DNA of 64,000 bases, from NCBI GenBank assembly GCA_032164245.1, contig JAVMKO010000003.1, positions 34,099,390 through 34,163,389 of the forward strand. The letters are read 5' to 3'. A program made the translations under genes and the position numbers. The notes beneath the pieces were generated by a model. It did not search any database, was not told the origin of the DNA, and worked only from the letters and a program-made list of their open reading frames with translations. Shown piece after piece: positions 19,700 through 31,496 of the stretch; within the stretch, counting starts at the first letter, position 1, and each line of letters opens with the position of its first letter. Origin of the DNA: Sternotherus odoratus. Lineage: Eukaryota > Chordata > Testudines > Kinosternidae.

Positions 19700-21605
19700 T
19701 CACACTGCATCTTTCATACAGAGGGAAAACACTGGAGCTGGCCTGCCCACTTAGAAGACTTTGGTAGCTAGATTTCTCTGCCATGTATATTACTACACTT
19801 GAGGTTTAAGCGAAGACCCTTGTGGATCCAAAGGTCAAAAAAACCCAGATCAACAGCTAATTCAAACTGATGCATTTCTGTTGAAGTCAGTGAAATTCTT
19901 CTAATTTACACCAGCTGCGGATCTGGCCCAGAATCACTATCAGATGGATATAAATGGAGCTTTTCCATAACCAAACCAGCCCTTAGCCAAATGCAACCCT
20001 TAGGTCATTGTTTGCACATTTTTCACTGGGTCTTGACTGATTTCTGTTTTTGTTGGGGTCCTAATGATCTTTTAACTCTCCTTTTGCAAGACCTTTCTTT
20101 TCCCCTCAAGAAATTCTTCCCCTCTAAGCCATCAAAATCACCATTTAATTCTTTTCATATGCGGGCACCAAAGTTCTCCATATTTAAGACCAATGTCATT
20201 GCTATTCAGAGTTGTCTACTCCATGAAGTAGACATGCCTTGTTAGTACAGGGCTGCACTAGGAGGGTTGGAAATATAGTGAAAAAAATGACAGCTTGAAA
20301 TGACAGGATGAATGTAATGCTTACTTGACTGTTTTGGCCATTTTGTTAACCTGAGCTGCTGTGTCAGGCTGGTGAAAATCCCTTTGTCAGCTGCTGCAGT
20401 AAGACAAAAGTGTAAGTGATAGCCCATGTCTTCATGACTAGAGGACCTGATCTGCCTTGCAGCCCTAACCTCCTAATAAAAATAAAATATTCATAATGGT
20501 AAAAATGAGTAATTACTATCTTCAGTAATAGTTTTATTGGAACAGCCTAATAAATGGATAGAGAATATCCACCCACAGCCACCGCCAGATACACCATTAA
20601 GGAATAAAAACATCTTCTATTTAGACATTTCTCTCCAGTAATCTCAAATTTTGAGTACATGACTTTCAAGAAACTGTCATGAAATGAAGAAACTTTAACA
20701 AATGTATTAAAGGACACCAAGTCACTTAATTTTATACCATTTCTGATGGCTCTTGGCCAATCTGTATTTTCTCCATCTGTAAGATAACAAGCATAATCTG
20801 ACTCATTTTATAGGTTATTGCTTCCCTCTACTCCGAACAGGCTTTTGGCTAAAAAAAGTACTGGATTTTTTCCCTAAATAATTTCTTAGCATTAGCTCAT
20901 TTTATACCCCATCTGTCAAACTCTTTTGTTTAAACTACACCTATTTCTCACAAATAAAATACAAAAGGATTGGCTGCCTCTTCATTCCAACCATACAATT
21001 GTTTCACAAACTGTGGCATAATTTACAGACACACACAACCCCCACAGATGAAAATGAACTTTAACAATTCCTTATTGTTAGACGATAGCATGCTGAGGAC
21101 AGTCATGTCCTACTGTTCAGATATCCCATGGGCCAACAATTACATGTTAGATACAGAGTGAATATATCTAGGTATTTATGCCTTATAAACCCAAATTGTG
21201 GAATTATGACAACTACATATTAAGAGCAAAGGTTAGTGTGGTGATGAAGAATTGAGCTTCTTGTCAATAACATTAGACCAGTGCTCTATAGTTCACATGT
21301 ACAATTTGCAGGTAACATTATAAAAGTGGTCTTTTCTCAAAAATGAAGATTAAAAATAGAAATTAAAGGCTGTCATGTCACAGGCTGGAATTAAGATGAT
21401 ATGTTTACAAGCAATACAGGATGCTTGTGGACTAAAATGATATGCAAAGACTCTAGAAGAGTTTTCAAGGAGAATAGGAATGGACCTCATCCTTCCCAGA
21501 ATGCCTCCTGCAACAACATGTTGTTTCAATGCTGAAGTTCAGACACTCTGTCGTCCATGTAGCTTTCATGCTTCCAATTCCTTTAAAAATGAATTTTGTG
21601 TATAA
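19700..21605. other. Intergenic DNA, no gene recognised
   Basis: Around 19850-19930 there is another trace of the ancient ACACCAG...GATCTGGCCC repeat. Otherwise it is anonymous AT-rich sequence with chance frames of 60-84 codons. Confidence 0.45.
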
Positions 21606-21611
21606 CATTAT

Positions 21612-22213
21612 TGTAGTGGGGCGGCTGTCCCACTCCAGCAAAACAGGGGTTAAAACAGCCAAACTAGGCTGACTGGGGAAGCAGCCACAGCTGTGGCCAG
21701 CTCAGTTAGGGCCCAGCTGGCTCTGATAAGAGGGCTGTGGGCCAGAAGCTGGAGGAGTGTCTCTCTAGCAATGGAGAGACACAGACCTGACTGCCTGGGA
21801 GAGAAGGGTACCCAAGGCAGAGCAGTGCTAGAGAAAGGCTGGGAAGCTGGGGAACTCCAGCCTGAAAACTCCCCAAGTTGAAGCCTTGGGTAAGGCCAAA
21901 GGGGGCTACAGAGGTGCAAATCAGAGATAGGCAGAGGCAGATGGTCCTATCCCATTGCCAATGATGAGTGGCCATTGCAGACTGCAGTCTGCCCCAGTTT
22001 GAAGTCTAAGGCAAGGTAGGTTTAGAGGGTTGTGGGTTTCCCTAGGAGGAGTATTGCAGGGTAAAGGGCACAGGGGTGTGGGAAGGACCTGGGTGCCAGT
22101 GGCAGGAGAGACACAGGCTAGTAGGAGGCGCTCCGTATACTGTAGAGCTAATTCCCAAGACTACCAGTAGGAGGTGCCATGCCGGTAAGTTGTCGCTTAC
22201 CTCTGAACTTACA
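21612..22213 (+). mobile_element. LTR-like repeat related to the 34962-35868 LTR
   Basis: It starts TGTAGTGGGGCGGCTG, close to the TGTAGCGGGGTGCTCC start of the LTR at 35868 (minus). Near its end AGCTAATTCCCAAGAC, then AGTAGGAGG and CCGGTAAGTTG parallel the end of that LTR (AGCTAATTCCCAGAAG, GGGGGCG, CCGGGTGAGTG). It may end TTACA near 22213, but no matching target duplication is visible, so the 3' limit is uncertain. The open frames across it are not protein-like. Confidence 0.65.
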
Positions 22214-23039
22214 AAACAGATGATAAAAGTACCAATCATATTAACTTTCATACACAAGGTGAAATACAAATGATAAAAAAATAAAAAGCAGATCCAGAGA
22301 AACAATCAAAAGAGGAAAGGGAGGGCACCAGAAGGAGGAGTCATAACCTAACCCACCAATTTATTCCACCATTTCTATGTCTCCCATTTCCTTCCTCATC
22401 TTTCCATACCTGAACAATGCAATATTCATACTGTTCCTTGCCTGTCCATTTGTACCTGAGCTATACACGGTTTGAAAAGTCTGTTTCAGTCTGCATAGAC
22501 TTTATACTGTTACTGGTGGGTGAATCCTAAAGACCATTACATCAAACCAGAGAATAGGATGACTTACTTCTTAATCTCTTGCCTATTGTGTGGAAAGAAA
22601 AAAAATTAAGTGTTGTTATAAAACATAATTGTAGTTTCTAAAACTTGTGTGTGATATTTTTCCTCAATAAGAGGTATTACAAGGTATTTGGGCCTCAGTA
22701 GGATGGATAAAGACTAATCACTGGACAGGAGGCTGATGCTTGTGTAGAGAACAGTGATCATCACCTGAATATATTCAACACTGGCAGAGAAGACAGTTGC
22801 AACCAGTAAATATATATACTTGGTGCTTCAAAAAGACTAATTTACACAAACCAATGAAAAATATAGACAGAAAATGTATAGGAAAATGGGAACTTCTTAA
22901 ACAATGGTTCAGTGGATGGTCAAAAGGCCATGTTTCCACAATCAAGAAAGAGGACAACTTCTAGCCATCCTGATTCTGTAAGGAAGTGAAGGCATTAGTC
23001 AGAAATCTAAAATCAACATATAACAAATTAAAAGAGGGG
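22214..23039. other. Intergenic DNA, no gene recognised
   Basis: AT-rich, with no recognisable repeat. The sequence runs into an old CR1 at about 23040. Confidence 0.45.
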
Positions 23040-24900
23040 AAATATATAGCAATCAAATATAGAATAGAAGTTATGAGGTGTGAAAATTGATATGGGAAGC
23101 TAAAGATGTCAGAAAAAAGTCATTAGCTGGCAAGCCTAACAATGAGTTTAAGATTTTTTTAAATCCTAATATACTAAACAATGGTATATGCCCATCATTA
23201 TATGGAGATGGCAACATTATTAATAATACAGAGAAGGCTGTAATGTTCAATAAATATTTATTTTCTGCATTTGGAACGAAGCAAGATGATTACTCAGAAT
23301 CATATGAGGATGATTAAGCACTCTCCAATCTATTAGTAACTAAGGAATATGTTACATAACAACTGCTTGAGATAAATATTTTAAATCAACTGGCCTAAAT
23401 AATGTGCACCCAATAGTCTTAAAAGATATCAGGAGATTTCTGCCCAACTGATATTCATTTGGAACTAATGTTTGATTACCATAGAAATTCTAGAATATTG
23501 AAAGGAATTTAATGTTGCACCACTAGTCAGAAAGGGCCAGAGGCATGACCTGGATAACTATAGGCTAGTTAGGCTGCTATCAGTTCAGGTAAAATAATGG
23601 GAAAATTGATATGGAAATTCAACTGATAAATAATTTAAAGATGGAAGTATCGGTCAACAGAGTTAATAAAATAGATTTTTGTCGAACAACACTGATTTAA
23701 TTGTTTGGTTGACAAACTGAACTGTGTACATGTGCCATATGTAGACTTTGTAAGGTGTTTGGCTTAGTACTGGATGATATTCTGATTTAAAAAAACAGTA
23801 CTATACAATATCAATAAAGCACACTTTAAATGGATTAAAAACTGTCTAATTGACAACTTTTTGAGATCTGTCAATGGGAAATCATCATCAAGTAGGGTAT
23901 GTCTAGAGGGGTTGTACAGAGATATGTTTAGGCACAATGATATTTTACCTCTTGACAATGATTTGGAAATAAATTTAAAGGTTGTTGATAAAATTCGTAG
24001 ATGACACAAAGATTGGTTAGTGGTAAATAATGATGAGGACAACCCCGTCACGCAGAGTCATCTTGAACTTGATCACTTTGTAAGCCCATTCAAACAAAAT
24101 ATGTTTTAAATCAACTGGCCTGAATAATGTGCACCAAAAGGCAAAATTATCCATCTTGGAACAAGGAATGCACTCCGTAGCTACAGAAAGAGGGATTGCA
24201 TCTTGGATAGCAAATACTATGAAAAGGATATAGGTGTCATATATATATATAGTTTGTCATAGGACAAGCAAGACAACATGAATTCCCCGGAGTGACGCTG
24301 TGGCAAAAAAGGCTAATGCAATCCTTGGACGAATAAAGGCAGTAATGAGTAGAGAGTTGATTTGAATTTACCTTTGAATTGGTGAGACTGATGCTGGAAT
24401 ACTGCATGCAGTTCTGTGTCCACATTTTAAAACTGGTGTTGAAAAATGGGCCAGGGTGAAGAAAACAGCAAAAATAATTTGAGAACTGGATAAATGCTTT
24501 AGAGTGAAAGACTTAAAGAGGTCAATTTGTTTAGTTTCTCAAAAGAAAGATTAAGAGGTGACTTGATTAGTGTCTAAATACCATCATGGGCAGAAAATAC
24601 CAGGTGCTAAAAAGGCTCATTAATCTAGGAAAATAGCATAATAAGAATTAATGGCTGGATACTGACATCAGACAAATTCAGATCAGAAACAAGATAGAAA
24701 ATTTTAAGTGATGTTGATTAACCATTGTACTAAACTATCAAGGACAGTGGCGGATTTTCTAACTATTGATGTCTCAAAATCAAAACTGGATGCTTTTCTA
24801 GAACATGTTATAGAGCTCTGTAAAGGGGTTAAATTTAATGGTTTGGGATGTACAGGCTGACTAGATAATCCTTCTAGCCTTAATTTATGAATCTATCAAT
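23040..24900 (+). mobile_element. Old, heavily mutated CR1 LINE
   Basis: Scattered CR1 phrases occur in the right order. Around 23230-23290 a reading gives EKAVMFNKYLFSAF (endonuclease to RT linker). Around 23540 there is DNYRLVRLL-like material. Around 24290-24350 one reads DAVAKKANAILGRIKAVMS, and the 3' part contains words like AGATTAAGAGGTGACTTGAT. Stops and frameshifts are everywhere. The words AAATCAACTGGCCT and AATGTGCACC occur both near 23382 and near 24107, a small internal duplication. Confidence 0.75.
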
Positions 24901-25024
24901 CTGTCAGTGAGATCTGCCATTTTCTCTTGTTGACTTTAGTTGGTCAATGAACAATTTTATTTTATTTTCAAAATTCACAGTAGGCCAGATAGATTTTAAA
25001 TTATGCTCAATTTCTTATGTCTAC

Positions 25025-25775
25025 TGTCATAAGTGTAAAGGGCTGGAGAGGGTTAATGTTAGCTGAGAACAAGTGGCGTAAGAGCTCACCTACCATGAGA
25101 GAGGGAGGGAGGAGTTTTTAGTTCAGTTTCGTTTTGCTTGCCACGTAGCTGGAAACGGGTCTCGGAACATCTTTGGCTATTAAGATGACTCTACTCTTCT
25201 CTTATATTTCTACTTAGCTGATTGTAAGTGATCTTTTGATAATATAAGCCTGTGCCTATTTGGGGTGTCTCGGTCCTTTTCAGAGGGGAGTTAGGGAACT
25301 CCAGATTGTGTAGTGTACTGTATCTCTGTTTTATTCTCTTTTCTTATTACATCTTGCTAGTTATAAAAACGTCTGGTCTATTTCCCTTAAGGTTTTCTCT
25401 GCTTTCAACCTGGGAAGAGGGAAGGGAGGGGAATAGATATCAGGACAGCTAAGTGTATAGCTGGAGCGTGGGGACTGTCTCTCGCTACCGTCAGGTTAGA
25501 CGGGGAAGGGGGAAGAGAACAGTCTCTAAGGGTCTGGTTCTCAGGCAGAGAGACGGAGGGTGGGAAAGTCCGGGGGGCCCTCCAAGGTTTTGGAAGTACA
25601 CCCAGATGGTGGCAGCCGTGGCTTCCCAAGAACCCCACTGGTTAAGGGGGGGGGGGAGTCTGGGGTTGTTGGGACTTAATTTGGCTGGGAAGCAGCTAAG
25701 TTGAGTGGTTGGGCTAAAAAAGAGTCCCAGTCTTTGTATTCAAGAGCACAGAGGCTCGGGTACCACACTCTTACA
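25025..25775 (+). mobile_element. Solo LTR of an endogenous retrovirus-like element, 751 bp
   Basis: It starts TGTCATAAGTGTAAAGGG and ends CTCTTACA (TG...CA). The exact 5-bp target duplication TCTAC is at 25020-25024 and 25776-25780. The TGTCATAAGTGTAAAGG start is that of an LTR family common in turtles. No internal retroviral sequence is attached, so it is a solo LTR left by recombination. A G12 run lies at about 25647. The U3 promoter and polyadenylation signal are not obvious. Confidence 0.85.
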
Positions 25776-25913
25776 TCTACCTTGGGTCATAATTACTTTA
25801 CTGGACCATGAAAACATTATAATTTCTATGCTGGGCATCACAAAATTTATAAAAAGTCTGTGCTGTCTGGGCATCCTATGTCAAATATGACATATACAGA
25901 AATGTTAATATTA

Positions 25914-26184
25914 CCGTATTTTTCGCCCTATAAGACGCACTTTTTCTTCCCCAAAACGGGGGGGAAAAAGTTGGTGCGTCTTATAGGGCGAATGCAAAAA
26001 AAAAAAAAAACAAAAAAAACAAAAAAACGCCTCGCTCTCCCGTCCCCGCCGCGCGGGCGGGCTGCCGGGAGCGTCCCGGTTCCCCCCTCCCCGCCACGGG
26101 CGCGCTCCCGGCAGCCCGCCCGCGGCGGGGAGGGGGGAACCTCGGCAGCCCGCCCGCGCGGCAGGGACGGGAGAGCGAGGCGCT

Positions 26185-26215
<31 letters not shown>

Positions 26216-26286
26216 GTCCGGATTTTTTCTTAAAAAACGAGGGGGCGTCTTATAGGCCGGAGCGTCCTATAAGACGAAAAATACGG
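25914..26286. mobile_element. TA-flanked MITE with GC-rich hairpins, copy 1
   Basis: The inverted ends are CCGTATTTTTCGCCCTATAA and CTATAAGACGAAAAATACGG, flanked by TA on both sides (25912-25913 and 26287-26288). That fits a Tc1/mariner-type target. The end sequence is repeated internally, as GGTGCGTCTTATAGGGCGAA. The middle contains A- and T-rich runs around GC-rich palindromic blocks such as GGGAGCGTCCC. It is non-coding. Confidence 0.88.
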
Positions 26287-26288
26287 TA

Positions 26289-27860
26289 TATAGTTTACTT
26301 TCCTTCTTGTCCATGTATGAAATTCATGGTTTAATATTTCCATGAACACATTTTTATTTCTACTTATCTGACATATGTAGGGAGGCAGCATGACGTAGTG
26401 GCCCCAGCACTGGACAGTGCTTATTTAATAAACAGCTATTTGGTATTGTTGTTTCACCTCATTGTTTAATGTGTGGCCCCATCACTTATTTGCTGCACAT
26501 TATTCAAACCCTGCTATGAAGAAAGAAAGAGATTATTCATCTTGGGCAGTAACTGGAACTCTTTCAGTATTAATTTCCAGTGTTTTTTCTAGGGGTCTCA
26601 TCACTATGATACCTAAGAGTTCACAAATGTGAAATAATTCATTTCCACAGCACGCTTGAAAGATGGTGGTATAGCCATTTAAAAGACAGAGAATGGAGCC
26701 ACAGAGAGATTACGGTATCAGGATTGTGCTAAAAACATGGTTTAGGGTCAGGCCTGACTGCTGCCTTCCATTCAGAATAAATGAAAAGAAGCCATTGTAA
26801 TCAGGTGGCTGAAGCTACACAGTAGCACCGCAAAACATAGGCACATGGAAATGCTGAATCTTGTAATCCAATGGTTTTAAAATGCAAGTCTTGAGGCTTT
26901 TGGTTGATGGAACTGTCCTGTGTGTGCAAGACTAATGGGGAGGGACAGGAAGCTGGAGGAAAGCAAACTAGGAGACACAGTGTGAGTGTTCCAGGGCTGG
27001 AGCACCCTTGGAAAAGAATTAGCGGGTGCTTAGCACCTAGCAGCAGCCAAACTCCCCGCTTCTCCCCACTGCCCCTGCCAATGGCTACAGAGATCTCCTC
27101 CCTCTCCTTCTCACTCCCAGCGCCTCCCACATACTGAAATCAGCTGTTCCACAGCCTACAGGAGTAACTGGGAGGGAGGAAGAGGAGTGGGGACGGGGCA
27201 CTCAGGGGAGGCAGCAAGAAGAGGTGAGAAGGAGGTGAAGTGCGGGCAGGAAGAGGCGGGGCAGAGTGCAGGGTTTGGGGAAAGGGTTGTAGTGGAGGCA
27301 GGGCCTGGGGCTGAGCAGGGGTTGACCCAGGACCATGGAAAGCCGGCACCTGTGCTAAGCGAAGACAGTGGGACAGCCTGGATGAGCACAGCATATGACC
27401 CAACAAGAAGTGTGAGAGAGGGATTCTGGGTCAAGTGCTAAGAAAAGGAATTTGGGGCTATATAACTTATCACCTGGTTTTATTCATGCATAGCAGCAGC
27501 TCTTTGTACATTACTTGTAAACACATAAGACTGTATTAAACAAAATATCAGACTCCATTGTCAATTTCTACTCTCAGATGAAACTTCCTCCAGGCCCTGG
27601 ACTTTGACTCGCTGCTCAGGTCAAAAGGGGTTAACAGTATCAACAAATTTTAGGTGCACTCTATTTGTGACACCTAGATCCTGAGTTTTCTGACTCCTTA
27701 GCATTGTAAAGCATTTTTATATGTGAGAAGCAAAGCTATCATTGAGTTCAGTTGCATCTCTGAGTGCACAGAACTTCTGCAAATCAGGCCACCAGGACCT
27801 TAAATCAGCCCCCTCACTGTACTCCATTCCAGCCCACAAACCAGGGAACACACAATGAGT
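26289..27860. other. Intergenic DNA with possible SINE traces
   Basis: At 26380-26420, GGAGGCAGCATGACGTAGTGG resembles the tRNA-derived head of a MIR-type SINE. A purine-rich GGGGCAGG-type stretch lies at 27170-27330. Open frames at 26801-27441 are on both strands of that biased sequence and have no motif. Confidence 0.4.
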
Positions 27861-27865
27861 GACTA

Positions 27866-27985
27866 CCAAGGAAAAGTTTAGTTTAAGTGACTTGCCTAGC
27901 AACACAATAACACTGTGGCAGAGACAAGAATAGAAAACAATTCCCAAGGGCAGGATTCAACTGTCTTAACCATGAGACTATCCCT
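27866..27985 (-). mobile_element. MIR-like CORE-SINE, minus strand
   Basis: On the plus strand the complement of MIR is readable: AAGTGACTTGCCTAGCAACA, CTGTGGCAGAGAC, AGGATTCAACTG, CTTAACCATGAGACTATCC. It is diverged and truncated. Confidence 0.72.
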
Positions 27986-27989
27986 TTTC

Positions 27990-29555
27990 TTCCTGTAATC
28001 CCGTCTCCTTCATGTTCAATTTCTGCAACAAATCTGGTAAGTGTCATGCAGACAACAGCTTCCTTTACTATACAACTCTGATTCATCCCCAGAGCAGCCC
28101 CATTGTGTGGTCTAAATGAGGCAGTGTGGAAAAATATAACACCTGACCATGCAATTAAATACTTTAATAACTTGTGAGTGCTTGACTCTGTAACCTTAAT
28201 AATGGTAATGTAGTTTTGTGTTTGTGTGTGTGTGTAGTTTACCATATTATATATATAATAAAATGGTTCTAGACACTTTGTGAAACTGCTTTGATTTTAT
28301 ATGAAAAGAGCTTACAGCTTTCTTAGTTTTTCTCTTCTTTTGGAGTATTTCACTTTCTCTAAATAATTCAGTATCCATTGGTCCAGACAGACTGATTATA
28401 GCTTTCTGCTTAGAAGAGTAGAGACCTGAAACCGGACTTTTATCTTTCACATGCTAGGTGAATGACCTAACCATTGGGGCTATTTACTATGTTAGATGGG
28501 GAAGGGGGAATTTGTTTCTCTTTCTGTTTGTGAACAATTCTGAACAGTTTCTGTTTGATTCCACAATGAAACCAAAACAAATTCTGAAATCTCTATTTTT
28601 TTCACAAAAAGGAAATATTGTTTTCAGACCAGCCCTAATATAGCTGCAGAGATTTCTTTTGAAGTTTTATTATTTTAAAAAAAAACAGTTCTTGATCTGG
28701 AACCTTATATATTAAGTAGAAATCTTGAGTGAATTTAAAAACAGGGTGGATACTGCCAAGAGTTTGAACATTCATATATATTTTAAATAGCTTCATCAAT
28801 TATTGCACATCTTCTGAATTAGGAACTCAACTTTCATATTATATAGCAGGTCAAGCTTTCTGAACAGAGTTTTATAAACCAAAAAATTGCCTTAAAAATC
28901 CTGTTAAAATTGCTCAGGTGGTTAGTATTTTTGTTTAACAAAAATCTAGGGTTATAGTAAATATTTTGATAACATAGTGACTAAACAAAATAAGAACATA
29001 GGTGCATTTCAAAACAAAACCAATTTCAAAGTTTTGATATTTTTAACAGGTTTATGTGTTTTGACCCACTGTGGGCTTGTGATCATTCATAGAAAATATA
29101 GTTTCTATCTTATGAATAATTCCCATGGTAGTGATTGAAGTTTCATTTGCCCAGAGAACACAAACATATTTTCTGCACTCTTGTCTAACAGATTATCATG
29201 GCTCTAAAGGAGCAGTTTCAGTCAATTTGATGAAGGGTATCCAATACAAACACTGAATAAATACATACTTATGAAAGATAGGCCACAATCAGAGCTTTGA
29301 ATCTGAACCCTTTCAGATTTTGGAGTGCTTTGGAGTTAAATACCCAAATTTAAATTAACCCTCAAATTTTGTTTATGCATTGATCAAAACTGGAAGAATA
29401 AAAAATTAGTAGCAATTTTTCTTTGATAAAGTATGTGACCTATCTACTGTTATTAATCAACACTGTTCAAAGAGAAAATATTTTCCCCAAAATACTTCTA
29501 ATGAATGCACAGAATGAAAACAAATAAACAAACAAACACATAACCAGACACCTGT
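27990..29555. other. Intergenic DNA, no gene recognised
   Basis: There is a short TG repeat at about 28214-28235. The stretch 28450-28640 with TTTCACAAAAAGG and CAGACCAGCCCTAA recalls a dispersed turtle repeat, but I could not place ends. The rest is AT-rich and anonymous. Confidence 0.4.
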
Positions 29556-29564
29556 TCATGAATA

Positions 29565-29765
29565 CAATGTTGCTGTAGCCATTTTGGTTGCAGGATAGTA
29601 GAGAAACAAGGTGGGTGAGGCAATAGCTTTTATTGGACCTAGCTCTGTTGGCCAGAGAGAAGCTTTCAAGATCACACAGAGCTGACCTGAAGAAAAGCTT
29701 GAAAGTTTCTCTCTCTCACCAATAGAACCTGGTCCTAAAAAAGGTTTTGCCTCACCTACCTTGTC
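29565..29765. mobile_element. Penelope-like foldback remnant
   Basis: The left half reads AACAAGGTGGGTGAGGCAAT, CTTTTATTGGACC, CTGTTGGCCAGAGAG, AGCTTTCAAG, and CACAGAGCTGACCTGAAG. The right half is its reverse complement in outline: AAAAGCTTGAAAG, CTCTCTCACCAATAGAACC, GGTTTTGCCTCACCTACCTTG. Two inverted terminal pieces with no interior match the miniature PLE architecture at 18486 and the larger element at 49642. Confidence 0.7.
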
Positions 29766-29769
29766 TTGT

Positions 29770-31490
29770 GAAAATTTTGTGACCAAAAAGGAAAGCTAAG
29801 TTCATGGAGAAGTTATTCAGTGTGAATTATTCAATTAGCCCTAGTTTTAATAGAACTAGAAAGCAATATGCAACTATGTAGTTTTTAAAATCATTCAACA
29901 TGCCTTGAAAGATCAGGCAAGGGGACAGCAGTTCCTGTTTCTTGCAAAAGAAAAACAAAAACGTAAGTTTTCTCTTACATTCTACCTACTTTGCCCAAAT
30001 TAACAATTCAGAATATGTGTTAAATGTGCCATATCATAAACAATATTCAAAAATCCATAAGCATTTCCATGAGCCTCTACAAACCATTGTGGGACATGAT
30101 CTATCTTATGGCCTATTTTGCTTGGCATTGAATTGAACTAATTGAGGGATATAAGTAGCAATTGTATACTACATCATTCAGCTCATAGATCCCTGGACAT
30201 AAGAATTTTTTCACCTGGAAAAAATTAAATGCTCTGTGGTATTTAAAGTGACTCCCTGTAGCTAAAATATTTTTGTTATCATCTGTCATTAGCCTTTCCA
30301 TACACATACTTCTGACAAGGGTACAGTATTTCTATAAATATATTCACACGTGCAGGCCTGAGTGTTCCCCTCGCCCTCAGCAGCTTTCTAGTCTGTGTCT
30401 TTTTTGAGGCACTGCTACAAATTTTATCCAATTGGTACATATTTCTTTTGCAAACAGCTCACTCAGTGATACTTTCTAGGAGCTAAAGAAACATCACTGG
30501 GTATATATGCAAAATGGCAGTGAAGGAGTGCAATGACACTATGTTTTTGCTACAAAATGATTTGTAAACTCATGAGCTAGTCTCAGTTCATGTCAACAGT
30601 TTCCAAGTATTTTAATGTAAAAATGATTCCATGTTGTCTTCTCTTCTGTATGTATCACTAACACACCATGAAGAATCTAGGAGATTATCTGCACAATTTC
30701 ATTTACAAGATAAAATAAGGAAAGGGGGTCTTGGGTGAGGTGGAAGAATGGACACACCATAGGCATGCTCCCTTGTGGCTGGGTGTGCTGTAGCTGGTTC
30801 TCCTCCTCTAGGGCCCCTTGGTAATAGTTGCTCTGGGCCCTTTGTGGTCTGTCTCTTCTTGTGACTCAGCCTTCCAGTCAGGTCATATTGAAAGTCTCAC
30901 CCCCTTTCTGGTATACACAGAATCCAATAAACTAAGCTCAGATAAACACAACACTTCTCCCTTATATGGGCTTACTTCTCCACATACAGTCACACCTTCC
31001 CAGGCTCTGAAGGTTCTCTTCCTGTTCTTGGATGAAAAGATGCCTCCCAGGGCTTCCTATCTGGAGGCCCGGTTCCAAACTCAATAGTCTATTACCCCCT
31101 TGCTTCAGGTATTTGCACCATCTTATCTGGCAGCCCTCCCTCTCCTCTCGGTTCTAGTCCAGTGACCCTGTGCTGAGTATATCAGTCTGCTCCCTCAGAC
31201 TTCTTACTGCCTCTATTTACTTTTCAGACATCACCTTATTTCTGGCCCTTTCCCATAGCCACCCTTTGGGCTTACTCTATGTCTGCCCCTCTGTCTAGGC
31301 CTTTTCTCCATTCTCTGCCAATAAGAGAGGGACATCAGCGTTCTTCCTCTCACTCCTTGCAGCCGTCTTCTTATCTGGGCTTTTTCTCTGGATGCTCACC
31401 ATCCAACTTGTCCTCCTTCTGAGCTTCATCTTCAGCTTGGGCTGGCACACCCTCCCAGTGCACCCCTTTCAAAGCTCTCTATCTCCATGT
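29770..31490. other. Intergenic DNA; pyrimidine-rich part may be a retroelement UTR
   Basis: The stretch 29770-30700 is anonymous and AT-rich. From 30780 to 31490 it is pyrimidine-rich (CTCCCTCTCC, CTTCTTATCTGGGC) and leads directly into an LTR. I recognise no protein motif in it. It could be internal or UTR sequence of a degraded retroelement, but that is a guess. Confidence 0.4.
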
Positions 31491-31496
31491 AAGCAG

